This document shows positions 35,683-44,257 of a stretch of DNA of 64,000 bases, in pieces. Origin of the DNA: Candidatus Poribacteria bacterium. GTDB taxonomy: Bacteria > Poribacteria > WGA-4E > WGA-3G. Each line of letters opens with the position of its first letter. Position 1 is the stretch's first letter. The notes under the pieces were generated by a model. It ran no database searches. It was not told where the DNA came from and was given only the letters and a program-made list of their open reading frames with translations. A program made the translations under genes and the position numbers. The DNA lies in assembly GCA_028824685.1 (NCBI GenBank), contig JAPPCZ010000003.1, positions 1 through 64,000 on the forward strand. Direction: 5' to 3'.

Positions 35683-36720
35683 ATGATAAATACCACTGTT
35701 ATTGGTTATGGATATGCCGGACGTGCTTTTCACTCCTATCTTGTCGGTTTAGCAGATGGGTTAAATTTATATGCGATTGCAACGCGGAATGATGAACGTC
35801 GTGAAGCCGCACGCGAGGCATACCCGAATGCACAGATATATCAAACAATAGATGAAGTTATTGCTGATGATAACGTTGACCTCGTTGTGTTGGCAACGCC
35901 GCACGACACGCATGCCGAACTCGCTATTAAAGCGATGGATGCTGGGAAACACCTCGTCACAGACAAAATCATGGCGATGAACACCGCTGAAGCAGATGCG
36001 ATGATTACTGCAAGCGAACGCAATAATGTTATGCTTAGCGTTTTTCATAACCGCCGCTGGGATTGGGACTATCTCACCGTCAAAAAGGTTATTGCCGATG
36101 GATTGCTCGGAACACCCTATCTTTTCCAAGTAGCGATTATGCGTTACGGTGCACCGGGCGGATGGCGAGGCGTTAAAAGTCAAAGTGGTGGGATCCTTTA
36201 CGATTGGCCCGCGCACTTTGTGGATCAGGCACTGCAGTTCGGAGAAGCACCCGTTGAATCTGTCTATTGCGATATTCACTACAACACAAAATGGGACACA
36301 GATATTGGGAACTACGCGAACCTCATCATTAAGTTTGAAAACGATATGCGGTATCAAATTGAGATTGGCAACCTGTCTAAAGCAGAGAAGCCACGTTGGT
36401 ATGTTGTCGGCGATGAAGGTGGTTTAATCAAATACGGCTTGGATCCACAAGAGGGACCGATGCGTGATGGAGACATTGATGCTGCCGAAGAGGATCCCGC
36501 GAACTATGCGAAGGTCTGGACAGCCGCAGGTGGCGAAAATCGTGAACTTGTGATTGAGAGTGTGCGTAGCACATGGAAATCTTACTATCAAAACATAGCG
36601 GATGTCCTGAACAAAGATGCTGAGTTAGTTGTCAAACCCGAAGAAATGCGTAAGGTCATGCAGGTGTATGATGCCGCCATGCAATCTGCTGAAACTGGAC
36701 AGACAGTAAAAATAGGATAA
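35683..36720 (+). CDS. Gfo/Idh/MocA family oxidoreductase
   Basis: 345-residue NAD(P)-dependent sugar or inositol-type dehydrogenase. Rossmann motif GYGYAGRAFHS at the N-terminus, VLATPHDTHAELAIKAMDAGK, and the catalytic-domain segment GGILYDWPAHFVDQ. The usual EKP lysine motif reads TDKIMAM, so lysine is kept but proline is lost. A frame from ATG 35647 would add twelve residues; I chose 35683 because the Rossmann strand then starts normally, but no convincing ribosome site precedes either ATG. Substrate unknown; such genes are strongly expanded in some marine and sponge-associated lineages. Confidence 0.85.
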   Translation: MINTTVIGYGYAGRAFHSYLVGLADGLNLYAIATRNDERREAAREAYPNAQIYQTIDEVIADDNVDLVVLATPHDTHAELAIKAMDAGKHLVTDKIMAMNTAEADAMITASERNNVMLSVFHNRRWDWDYLTVKKVIADGLLGTPYLFQVAIMRYGAPGGWRGVKSQSGGILYDWPAHFVDQALQFGEAPVESVYCDIHYNTKWDTDIGNYANLIIKFENDMRYQIEIGNLSKAEKPRWYVVGDEGGLIKYGLDPQEGPMRDGDIDAAEEDPANYAKVWTAAGGENRELVIESVRSTWKSYYQNIADVLNKDAELVVKPEEMRKVMQVYDAAMQSAETGQTVKIG

Positions 36721-36727
36721 ATATTCT

Positions 36728-36785
36728 GTAGGAGCGATCTCCGAATCGCGACCTCCTCTGTAGGAGCGATCTCCGAATCGCGACC
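36728..36785. repeat. Two direct copies of GTAGGAGCGATCTCCGAATC
   Basis: Left arms of the palindrome family at 36728-36753 and 36760-36785, without their right arms. This is a useful reference point for the boundary of the arm. Confidence 0.75.
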
Positions 36786-36889
36786 TTTACTACATATCCA
36801 AAACTGTTCAAATTATAGACAGTGGTGTTCATTTTCTACACAATTTCGGTAAAATTTCCGTGAATTAGAACTACCACACCCGTTTTGTC

Positions 36890-36907
36890 TTGGCATCGTA
36901 TTTGCTT
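36890..36907 (+). promoter_or_regulatory. Sigma-54-type promoter candidate
   Basis: TTGGCATCGTATTTGCTT has GG and GC separated by ten bases, the -24/-12 spacing of sigma-54 promoters. It ends 34 nt before the start codon of the prenyltransferase-repeat protein, with AGGAG in between. Confidence 0.55.
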
Positions 36908-36941
36908 AAACATTACTAAAACAACTTTTTAGGAGAAAAAG

Positions 36942-38078
36942 ATGAAAATGAAAAACTTGATTGGGTTAATGTTGATATTGCTATTTGTCTGTGTTACCGT
37001 ACATAGCGATTCACACCCACACGCAGTAGAAGATGCAGCTAAATATGAAAAATTAAACAAACAAGTCATCGCCAGTATTGACAAGGGGTTAGAGTGGCTA
37101 AAAACACAGCAAAGAGAAGATGGATTGTTTGAGGGTAGCCCTGGAGAGGGGCATCCTGGAATAACCGCTCTTGCAATCACGGCATTTTTGCGGCATCCAC
37201 AGAAGAAATATTCAGATGAAAAACACCCCTTTATCCAGAAGGCAATTGATGCATTAATTGCTATGCAACATGAGAACGGTGCAATTTACGATGTGAACAA
37301 GCAACCCGCACTACCTAATTATACGACTTCTATCTCGGTGATGGCGCTTTCCTCAACCGAAAATCCGAAGAAATATGAAGACGTTATCAAAAAAGCACAA
37401 GGTTTTATAAAAAGTCTTCAAATTCAAGATGAAGAAAGCGTATATTACGGTGGTATCGGCTATGGAAGTCGCGAATCCGTACACGATCTTTCTAACTTGA
37501 ACCTTGCTATCCAAGCGTTGAAAGAGAGCGGTTCCGATGATGAGGAAGTCTGGAACAAAGCGATAAAATTTCTTGAACGCACCCAAAATCGTAGTGAGAG
37601 CAACGACCAGAAGTGGGCAGGCAACGACGGTGGATTTATCTATTCACCAGACGGTGAAAGCAAGGCTGGCATAGATGCAGCAGGCAGTCCGCGTTCCTAT
37701 GCCAGTATGACGTATGCTGGGTTGTTGAGTTTCATCTACGCAAATGTTGATAAAAACGACGAACGCGTGAAATCTGCTGTGCAGTGGATAGGAAAGCACT
37801 TTACGGTGGAAGAGAACTACGGCATGGGGGCACAAGGCCTCTATTACAACTATCACACGATGGCAAAAGCGTTGCGTCTATACGGAAAAGACACCATTAT
37901 TGATGCGAAAGGTGTCTCACACGACTGGTACCAAGAACTCGCTGAAAAATTGATTGAGGTCCAAAAACCTGATGGATCCTGGATGAATGAGAACAGCCGC
38001 TGGATGGAAGCACTCCCTGTGTTGGCAACCAGTTATGCAGTTCTCTCACTTGATACGGCTTACCCAAACGAAAAATAA
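36942..38078 (+). CDS. Prenyltransferase/squalene-cyclase repeat protein, secreted
   Basis: 378 residues. Signal peptide (about 1-22, ending VHSD), then alpha-alpha repeats of the squalene-hopene cyclase/prenyltransferase type: GLEWLKTQQREDGLFEG, AIDALIAMQHENGAIYD, WIGKHFTVEENYGMGA and LIEVQKPDGSWMN. The QxxDGxW-type repeats are visible, but the DXDD acid of true squalene-hopene cyclases is not seen, so it is likely not a cyclase. Export also argues against terpenoid synthesis. Such secreted repeat proteins are frequent in planctomycetes and related groups. ATG with AGGAG 6 nt upstream, behind a sigma-54-like promoter and ahead of a clean terminator: a one-gene unit, perhaps under separate regulation. 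Confidence 0.85.
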   Translation: MKMKNLIGLMLILLFVCVTVHSDSHPHAVEDAAKYEKLNKQVIASIDKGLEWLKTQQREDGLFEGSPGEGHPGITALAITAFLRHPQKKYSDEKHPFIQKAIDALIAMQHENGAIYDVNKQPALPNYTTSISVMALSSTENPKKYEDVIKKAQGFIKSLQIQDEESVYYGGIGYGSRESVHDLSNLNLAIQALKESGSDDEEVWNKAIKFLERTQNRSESNDQKWAGNDGGFIYSPDGESKAGIDAAGSPRSYASMTYAGLLSFIYANVDKNDERVKSAVQWIGKHFTVEENYGMGAQGLYYNYHTMAKALRLYGKDTIIDAKGVSHDWYQELAEKLIEVQKPDGSWMNENSRWMEALPVLATSYAVLSLDTAYPNEK

Positions 38079-38096
38079 GATACAACTTCACCTCAT

Positions 38097-38123
38097 AAGG
38101 CGGATTTCTATATCCGCCTTTTT
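38097..38123 (+). terminator. Rho-independent terminator
   Basis: AAGGCGGAT (38097-38105) pairs with ATCCGCCTT (38112-38120) around TTCTAT, followed by T-rich sequence. It ends the prenyltransferase-repeat gene. Confidence 0.85.
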
Positions 38124-38231
38124 CTTCCTACCAGATTTATACGCCTCTTTATCTTTAAATAAACGGATTTTTCTCAATGACGTTTAACACGTGTTTTTTG
38201 TGTAATGAAAAGCGAAAGTTGAGAAGATTAC

Positions 38232-39533
38232 ATGGGTTTAATTGAAGCGCTATCAATAGGGATAGCCGCAATACGCGCAAACAAAATGCGTTCGTTACTA
38301 ACGATGCTTGGGATTATCATTGGGATCGCAGCAGTGCTTGCCATGATAGCAATCGGTGATGGAGCAAAAGAGATTGTGCTCAGAGATGCTCAAAAACTTG
38401 GCGGCGCGAACCAGTTCACTTTATATCGCAGATCCACTAAGAAACTGGGAAAACACAACATTCCAATCCGTACTAAGGAATATCTGAACTATGACGATGT
38501 GCTTGCAATTGAAGCAGAATGTCCAGCGGTGAGTGATGTCGCCCCAAGGATACGAGATTGGAAAGGCCAGTTAATCCAAGCACCTAATGGTGCTGAAACA
38601 CGTGCCGGATATAACGGTGTAGATCCATCCTTTAAAACAGCACTGGATTGGAAAGTGAAAGAAGGACGATTTATTACAGATGGAGACGTAAAAGACGCTG
38701 CCAAAATTTGTGTACTTGGCGATGAAGTAGCAACCGACTTATTCGGCAGTAAATCCCCTCTTGGACAAGAGATAAAAATGGCTCGGCGTGTAAAGTATTA
38801 CGATCATCGTGGAAAGAGACGTAATAGACGTATAACCGAACGGTTCACAGTTGTAGGTACAATGATGCCAAGGGGTAGAAGTCTACGTTTCGGTTGGAGT
38901 TTTGATAGCATGGTCTTTTTTCCGATAACAACCACCCAAGAACGTTTTACTGGCGACGATCACATCCAAGAAATCTTAGTCTACGCCAATTCTGTTGAAG
39001 ATGTTCCCAATGCAGTTCGGGAGGTAAAAGAGGTCATCCGCAGCCGACATAAAGGTGAAGACAATTTCGTCAAAATCTATGAAATGCGAAAAGGTATACG
39101 CCAGTTAGAAAAGATTAGCAAAATGATAAAAATTGCACTTGGCAGCATTGCAGGTTTTTCCCTACTTGTTGGTGGTATCGGGATAATGAATATGATGTTA
39201 GTTGCTGTCACTGAACGCACCCGCGAGATCGGTTTGCGGAAAGCACTCGGCGCAAAACCGCTTGATATAATGTTTCAATTCCTCATTGAGTCTATTATCA
39301 TGTGCGCTGTAGGTGGCATTATCGGAATCGGTTTAGGTGTTTTTGTGGGAGAAAGCATGTCAATTCTGGCAGTCAAGATCGCCAAAATTGTTCCTGAATG
39401 GCCTGCAGTTGTCTCTGCACAGTGGGTTATGATTTCGGTCTTATTTTCTGCAGCAATTGGTATATCTTTCGGGTTATATCCTGCGATAAAAGCGTCAATG
39501 TTATCGCCTATAGAGGCACTTCGCAAAGATTAA
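38232..39533 (+). CDS. MacB/FtsX-type ABC transporter permease, paralogue 1
   Basis: 433 residues. N-terminal cytoplasmic and first membrane segment (NKMRSLLTMLGIIIGIAAVL, then IAIGDGAKEIVLRDAQKLGG), a periplasmic MacB-type domain of about 230 residues, and a C-terminal FtsX domain with three helices (IAGFSLLVGGIGIMNMMLVA, TERTREIGLRKALGAK, ISFGLYPAIKASMLSPIEAL). In MacAB-type systems this subunit moves substrate out of the periplasm via an adaptor and TolC. Here the usual N-terminal or adjacent ATPase is missing. GAGAAG precedes ATG. The first of three paralogues of identical length. Confidence 0.9.
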   Translation: MGLIEALSIGIAAIRANKMRSLLTMLGIIIGIAAVLAMIAIGDGAKEIVLRDAQKLGGANQFTLYRRSTKKLGKHNIPIRTKEYLNYDDVLAIEAECPAVSDVAPRIRDWKGQLIQAPNGAETRAGYNGVDPSFKTALDWKVKEGRFITDGDVKDAAKICVLGDEVATDLFGSKSPLGQEIKMARRVKYYDHRGKRRNRRITERFTVVGTMMPRGRSLRFGWSFDSMVFFPITTTQERFTGDDHIQEILVYANSVEDVPNAVREVKEVIRSRHKGEDNFVKIYEMRKGIRQLEKISKMIKIALGSIAGFSLLVGGIGIMNMMLVAVTERTREIGLRKALGAKPLDIMFQFLIESIIMCAVGGIIGIGLGVFVGESMSILAVKIAKIVPEWPAVVSAQWVMISVLFSAAIGISFGLYPAIKASMLSPIEALRKD

Positions 39534-39771
39534 AGGTTTTAGTTTAAACTGATTTTAAAATTTGTATTCTACTTCTCACTTATCCCAAGAAACAATAAAC
39601 CTATTTCCCTAATGACGTCTAATTGAAACCAAGATTAAATTGCAACAGATAAATTGTGATTGTAAATTCAAAAATACGATACATTGTTGATCGGTAAGCT
39701 TAGAAAGCGCGTCTATCTACTTATTATCTATGATTCTGCCCAAATAAACCTAAAATCTCTGGAGAGAAAAA

Positions 39772-41073
39772 ATGCGTATAATAGAAGCGATTATTGTAGG
39801 GATTGCTGCTATTCGCTCAAATAAAATGCGCTCGTTACTAACGATGCTTGGGATTATCATTGGTGTCGCATCGGTGCTTGCGATGATCTCAATCGGTGAT
39901 GGTGCAAAGGAGATCGTCTTGCGCGATGCTCAAAAACTTGGTGGGGCAAATCAATTTACTATTTATCGCACGTGGTACAAACGCGTAGGAACACAATGGG
40001 TAAGAATCCGTAGCAATGAGTATATGAAGTACGGAGATGTGTTAGCAATTGAGGCGGAATGCCCTTCTGTGAAAGCAGTGACCCCAAGAATTCCTGAATG
40101 GAGGGGTGCGTTAATTGAAGCTGCAAGAGGTGTGCAAACTCGTGCGGGATATAATGGCGTAGATGCTACCTATAAAACTGCAATGGATTGGGATATTCAA
40201 GAGGGACGGTTTATTACAGACGAAGATGTGGAAAATGCATCGTCCGTTTGTGTTCTCGGAGATGAGGTGGCGGCATCTCTGTTCGGCGACAAATCCCCTC
40301 TGGGACAGGAAATAAAAATTGCAAGAGGCGATGGACGTTATGACCGATGGGGACGAAGGGATAAGAAGCGATTTACGGAACGTTTCACAGTTGTCGGGAC
40401 GATGATGCCGAGAGGGAGAAGCCTTCGATTTGGCTGGAGTTATGATAATCTTGTGTTTATGCCGCTAACAACTACCCAAGAACGTTTTACAGGTGATGAT
40501 AAGATTCAGGATATTGTTGTCTATGCACATACTGTTGAAGACGTTCCGAAAGCAATTGAAGAAGTAAAGGCAGTCATACGCAAGCGGCATAAAAATCAAG
40601 ATGATTTTATTAGAATATTTGATATGCGAGAAGGTATGGCACAGTTAGAGAAAATCAGTAAGGTAATCAAAATTGCATTAGGCAGTATCGCCGGTTTTTC
40701 ACTGCTTGTAGGCGGTATCGGTATTATGAATATGATGCTTGTTGCCGTCACTGAACGCACTCGCGAGATAGGACTTCGAAAGGCTCTCGGTGCAACAAGG
40801 TTTGATATCCTGACCCAGTTTTTAATGGAGGCAGTTGTGATGTGTGGTTTGGGGGGATTGATAGGGATAGGTTTGGGGGTCTTCGCTGGGCAAGGTATGG
40901 CACTTCTCGCTGTTAAAATTGCCAAAATTGTTCCTGAATGGCCTTCAGTTGTTTCAACGCAGTGGGTGTTGATTTCTATATCCTTCTCAGCGTTGATTGG
41001 TATCTCGTTTGGGTTGTATCCTGCAATAAAAGCGTCATCGCTTTCCCCTATTGAGGCACTGCGTACTGATTAG
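39772..41073 (+). CDS. MacB/FtsX-type permease, paralogue 2
   Basis: 433 residues, the same length as the flanking paralogues. The membrane segments are nearly identical (NKMRSLLTMLGIIIGVASVL, GGIGIMNMMLVAVTERTREI). The periplasmic part differs most (RTWYKRVGTQWVRIRSNEYM). GGAGAG precedes ATG 39772. A 238-nt gap separates it from paralogue 1, and 438 nt containing a MITE separate it from paralogue 3, so these genes may have their own promoters. The differing periplasmic domains suggest different partners or substrates. Confidence 0.9.
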   Translation: MRIIEAIIVGIAAIRSNKMRSLLTMLGIIIGVASVLAMISIGDGAKEIVLRDAQKLGGANQFTIYRTWYKRVGTQWVRIRSNEYMKYGDVLAIEAECPSVKAVTPRIPEWRGALIEAARGVQTRAGYNGVDATYKTAMDWDIQEGRFITDEDVENASSVCVLGDEVAASLFGDKSPLGQEIKIARGDGRYDRWGRRDKKRFTERFTVVGTMMPRGRSLRFGWSYDNLVFMPLTTTQERFTGDDKIQDIVVYAHTVEDVPKAIEEVKAVIRKRHKNQDDFIRIFDMREGMAQLEKISKVIKIALGSIAGFSLLVGGIGIMNMMLVAVTERTREIGLRKALGATRFDILTQFLMEAVVMCGLGGLIGIGLGVFAGQGMALLAVKIAKIVPEWPSVVSTQWVLISISFSALIGISFGLYPAIKASSLSPIEALRTD

Positions 41074-41262
41074 TGTTCATTAGAAAAGATCATTGAGACT
41101 ATCTCTGTAAGGTAATTTTGTACCGCTTAGGAACAGAATTCAGTGTAGAAATAACGATAAACCCATTTCCCAATTTTGACGTCAAAACATAATAATATTC
41201 CACAATATAAGTCAACTCTTGGCAAATTAAGGAAGGAGTTTATACCACCGTCCTTTTTTATT

Positions 41263-41436
41263 AATTGTAACGTGAGTTTGATAAATAGTTAGGACTTCCA
41301 CATTTCCTCTTAAAGTCCCACTGATAAGGGGGATTTAGGGGTTAAAAACAACAAAATAACGATTTTCTAAGCAAATATGTCCGTTCTCTGTTCAATTTGT
41401 GCCTGTCTTTTTAATTATCAAACTCACGTTAATTGT
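41263..41436. mobile_element. MITE, 162 bp with 16-bp inverted repeats and 6-bp target duplication
   Basis: The terminal inverted repeats are AACGTGAGTTTGATAA (41269-41284) and its exact complement (41415-41430). Immediately outside both ends is AATTGT (41263-41268 and 41431-41436), a perfect target-site duplication. The interior has no open frame and contains a run like CCCACTGATAAGGGGGATTT. It lies in the 438-nt gap 41074-41511 between permease genes; the rest of that gap is AT-rich with no gene. Confidence 0.85.
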
Positions 41437-41511
41437 CCGAACCTTATCTGCTTTTTTCTGTCTAAATAACCAAGTATAGAAGTAAGTATTTCATGGCATT
41501 GGAGACAAGAA

Positions 41512-42813
41512 ATGCGCATATTTGAGGGATTATCCGTAGGACTTTCTGCAATTCGTAGCAATAAACTGCGCTCGCTGCTGACGATGCTTGGTATTATTAT
41601 AGGCGTTGCATCGGTACTTGCGATGATCTCAATCGGTGATGGTGCAAAAGAGATTGTGCTGCAGGACGCACAGAAGCTCGGTGGTGTCAACCAATTCACG
41701 ATGTATCGCAGCAGCTACAAGCGGGTAGGTAGCCGGTGGATGCCAAATCGTAGCAACGAATACTTCAAGTACGACGACGTATTAGCGATAGAAGCAGAAT
41801 GTCCATCCGTAAAGGTAGTTGTGCCTCGAATACCAGAATGGCGGGGTGTACAGATTCAAACTAATGATGGTTCTGAAACTCGCAGTGGATATAACGGTGT
41901 GAATGCCTCGTTTTCAGAAGCGATGGACTGGGGAATTCAGGAAGGACGTTTTATTTCCGATGAGGATATTGAAAACAAAGCGAAAGTTTGCGTTTTAGGC
42001 ACTGAGGTTGCACTTAACCTATTCGGTAACAAATCCCCCATAAACGAGGAAATCAAAATCGGTAGAGGTGGAGGTAGATTTGATAGATATGGCAGAGGAG
42101 ATCAGGTTCGGATTGCTGAACGTTTTACCGTTGTCGGAACAATGGAGGCACGTGGCAGAAGTCTCCGATTCGGATGGAACCTGGACGATATGGTTTTCAT
42201 CCCCATCACAACGACACAGGAACGTTTTACCGGGAATGATCACATTGTAATGTTATCTGTTCACGCCAACACCGTTGACGATGTTCCGAAAGCAATAGAA
42301 GAGGTGAAAGAAGTAATGAGGTCACGCCATAAGAATCAGGATGATTTCTTCAGTCTTAGGGATATGCGAGAAGGTATGGCGCAGTTAGATAAAATTAGTA
42401 ATGTCATAAAAATTGCGTTGGGTAGCATTGCGGGTTTTTCTCTGCTTGTCGGTGGTATCGGCATTATGAACATGATGTTAGTTGCTGTTAGCGAACGCAC
42501 GCGTGAAATCGGCCTTCGTAAGGCACTCGGTGCTAAACGTCTTGATATAATGCTACAGTTCCTAATAGAATCCATTGCGATGTGTATTATAGGTGGAGCT
42601 TTAGGTGTCGGGTTAGGTTATCTCGCGGGTGAAGGTATGGCAATTATCGCTGTGAAGATTGTCAAGATGGTGCCGGATTGGCCAGCAGTTATCTCTATGC
42701 AGTGGGTTATTATCTCTGTCTCATTTTCTGCATTGATTGGTGTCTCTTTTGGGCTTTATCCTGCATTGAAAGCGTCCGCGCTCTCCCCAATAGAAGCGTT
42801 GCGGACTGAGTAG
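41512..42813 (+). CDS. MacB/FtsX-type permease, paralogue 3
   Basis: 433 residues. The N-terminus NKLRSLLTMLGIIIGVASVL, a central periplasmic domain (SSYKRVGSRWMPNRSNEYFK) and the FtsX end (VSFGLYPALKASALSPIEAL) are as in the other two. The gene start lies 75 nt after the MITE right end. It ends 12 nt before the fourth permease and is surely co-transcribed with it. The upstream ribosome site is weak (GGAGACAAGAA). Confidence 0.9.
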   Translation: MRIFEGLSVGLSAIRSNKLRSLLTMLGIIIGVASVLAMISIGDGAKEIVLQDAQKLGGVNQFTMYRSSYKRVGSRWMPNRSNEYFKYDDVLAIEAECPSVKVVVPRIPEWRGVQIQTNDGSETRSGYNGVNASFSEAMDWGIQEGRFISDEDIENKAKVCVLGTEVALNLFGNKSPINEEIKIGRGGGRFDRYGRGDQVRIAERFTVVGTMEARGRSLRFGWNLDDMVFIPITTTQERFTGNDHIVMLSVHANTVDDVPKAIEEVKEVMRSRHKNQDDFFSLRDMREGMAQLDKISNVIKIALGSIAGFSLLVGGIGIMNMMLVAVSERTREIGLRKALGAKRLDIMLQFLIESIAMCIIGGALGVGLGYLAGEGMAIIAVKIVKMVPDWPAVISMQWVIISVSFSALIGVSFGLYPALKASALSPIEALRTE

Positions 42814-42825
42814 GAGGAAATCTAA

Positions 42826-44142
42826 ATGAATCTATTTGAATGTATCATTTTAGGTATTACCAGTTTGCGTCGTAACCCGCTCCGTACCAGTCTGACAATT
42901 TTAGGGATTATCGTTGGTGTTGGTTCTGTGGTCAGTATGGTCTCTGTTGGAGATGGATCCAGGTCTATGGTGCTACGGGAAATTGAACGGACCGGCGGAA
43001 CAAAAATGGTAGAAATCTATAAAGACGATTGGGATAGGCAATCTGGCACATTAAGTCGTGCAGCGGGGGAAGCTGTCAGAGGCAGGAGTCGTTGGCGTAG
43101 AAACCGCGCTGAGCATTTGGAAACAGAGGATGCTTTTGAAATCTTGAAGAATGCCCGTGGTATCGTTAACGTTGTAGCAGAAGATGATATGCCCGGTTGG
43201 AGCGTGAGTTTCAAAGGGCGTAAGAAGGAATCCCGAATCGTAGCATCAACAGCAGGATACGACCGTTCATATAACTGGTTCACCTCAAGTGGCAGATTTT
43301 TCAATGCGGATGAGGTAGAAGCTGCCAGCAGTGTTGCTGTGATCGGTTCAAAAATTGCGGAAGAGGTGTTTTTGAACGAAGACCCAGTTGGGAAAGAGAT
43401 AAAAGCCTCTCGTCCTTCTTATTGGCGAGGTAGAAGTGGACTCTATGAGGTGCGCCTTAAGGTCATTGGTGTGATGGAAGAGAAGGGTGATGCCATGGAC
43501 ACCACCGGTTGGGATGACAGATTCATCATTCCCATCACAACACTCCAAGAACGTTTTAAGGGTCGTAATGATGTTGAACGGATTCGCGTTGAAGCCGTAG
43601 ATGTAGATACAATTCCGCTTGCAATAGCGGATGCTAAACAGATTTTAGGCAGAATACACAATAACACAGGTGAAGAATATAACTATTGGACAGCACAAGA
43701 GGAATTGGCTACTGCCGATAAAGTCGGGTTGGTGATGAAGGCTTTAATGGGCGGTATCGCTGGTATTGCATTGATGGTTGCAGGCATCGGTGTAATGAAT
43801 ATTATGCTCGTATCCGTAACTGACCGCACGCAAGAAATTGGACTGCGAAAAGCGCTCGGTGCAACATTCAACGATATCATAACCCAATTCCTGATTGAGG
43901 CATCTGTTCTTACTTTATTGGGTGGAGTTCTTGGGTCAATCTTAGGGGTATTTATGGGACAAGGTACAGCTGCACTTATATCCAAGTTTGTGTGGGAAGA
44001 CAGTAATTGGCCCTCGGTTATTTCATTTGAAACAATGTTTATTGCCTTGCTCGTATCTGTTGCAATTGGTGTTTTCTTTGGACTTTATCCTGCACACAAG
44101 GCTGCAAAACTTACACCTGTTGAAGCACTTAGAACTGATTAA
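42826..44142 (+). CDS. MacB/FtsX-type permease, divergent fourth member
   Basis: 438 residues. The same overall plan, but the N-terminus (NPLRTSLTILGIIVGVGSVV), the periplasmic domain (with the basic stretch AVRGRSRWRRNRAEH) and the FtsX segment (VTDRTQEIGLRKALGATF) are diverged from the three 433-residue copies. TAGGAGGAAATCTAA leads directly to ATG. It sits 12 nt behind paralogue 3 and about 115 nt ahead of the adaptor. It could form a heterodimer with one of the three, as two unlike FtsX subunits do in some systems. No ATPase is encoded in it or beside it. Confidence 0.9.
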   Translation: MNLFECIILGITSLRRNPLRTSLTILGIIVGVGSVVSMVSVGDGSRSMVLREIERTGGTKMVEIYKDDWDRQSGTLSRAAGEAVRGRSRWRRNRAEHLETEDAFEILKNARGIVNVVAEDDMPGWSVSFKGRKKESRIVASTAGYDRSYNWFTSSGRFFNADEVEAASSVAVIGSKIAEEVFLNEDPVGKEIKASRPSYWRGRSGLYEVRLKVIGVMEEKGDAMDTTGWDDRFIIPITTLQERFKGRNDVERIRVEAVDVDTIPLAIADAKQILGRIHNNTGEEYNYWTAQEELATADKVGLVMKALMGGIAGIALMVAGIGVMNIMLVSVTDRTQEIGLRKALGATFNDIITQFLIEASVLTLLGGVLGSILGVFMGQGTAALISKFVWEDSNWPSVISFETMFIALLVSVAIGVFFGLYPAHKAAKLTPVEALRTD

Positions 44143-44257
44143 GTCGTTATAAATGGTAAAACAGATGGGTAGATAGGATTATAGATTTTAGACCGTTTGC
44201 ATATTAAAAGGTGTCTGTCTGTTATACACCTTCCAAACCTTATAGGAGGAATATGTT

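Noticed and set aside
35767..36357. 196-codon frame antisense to the oxidoreductase gene
   Set aside because: Overlaps a clear Gfo/Idh/MocA gene and has no family features.
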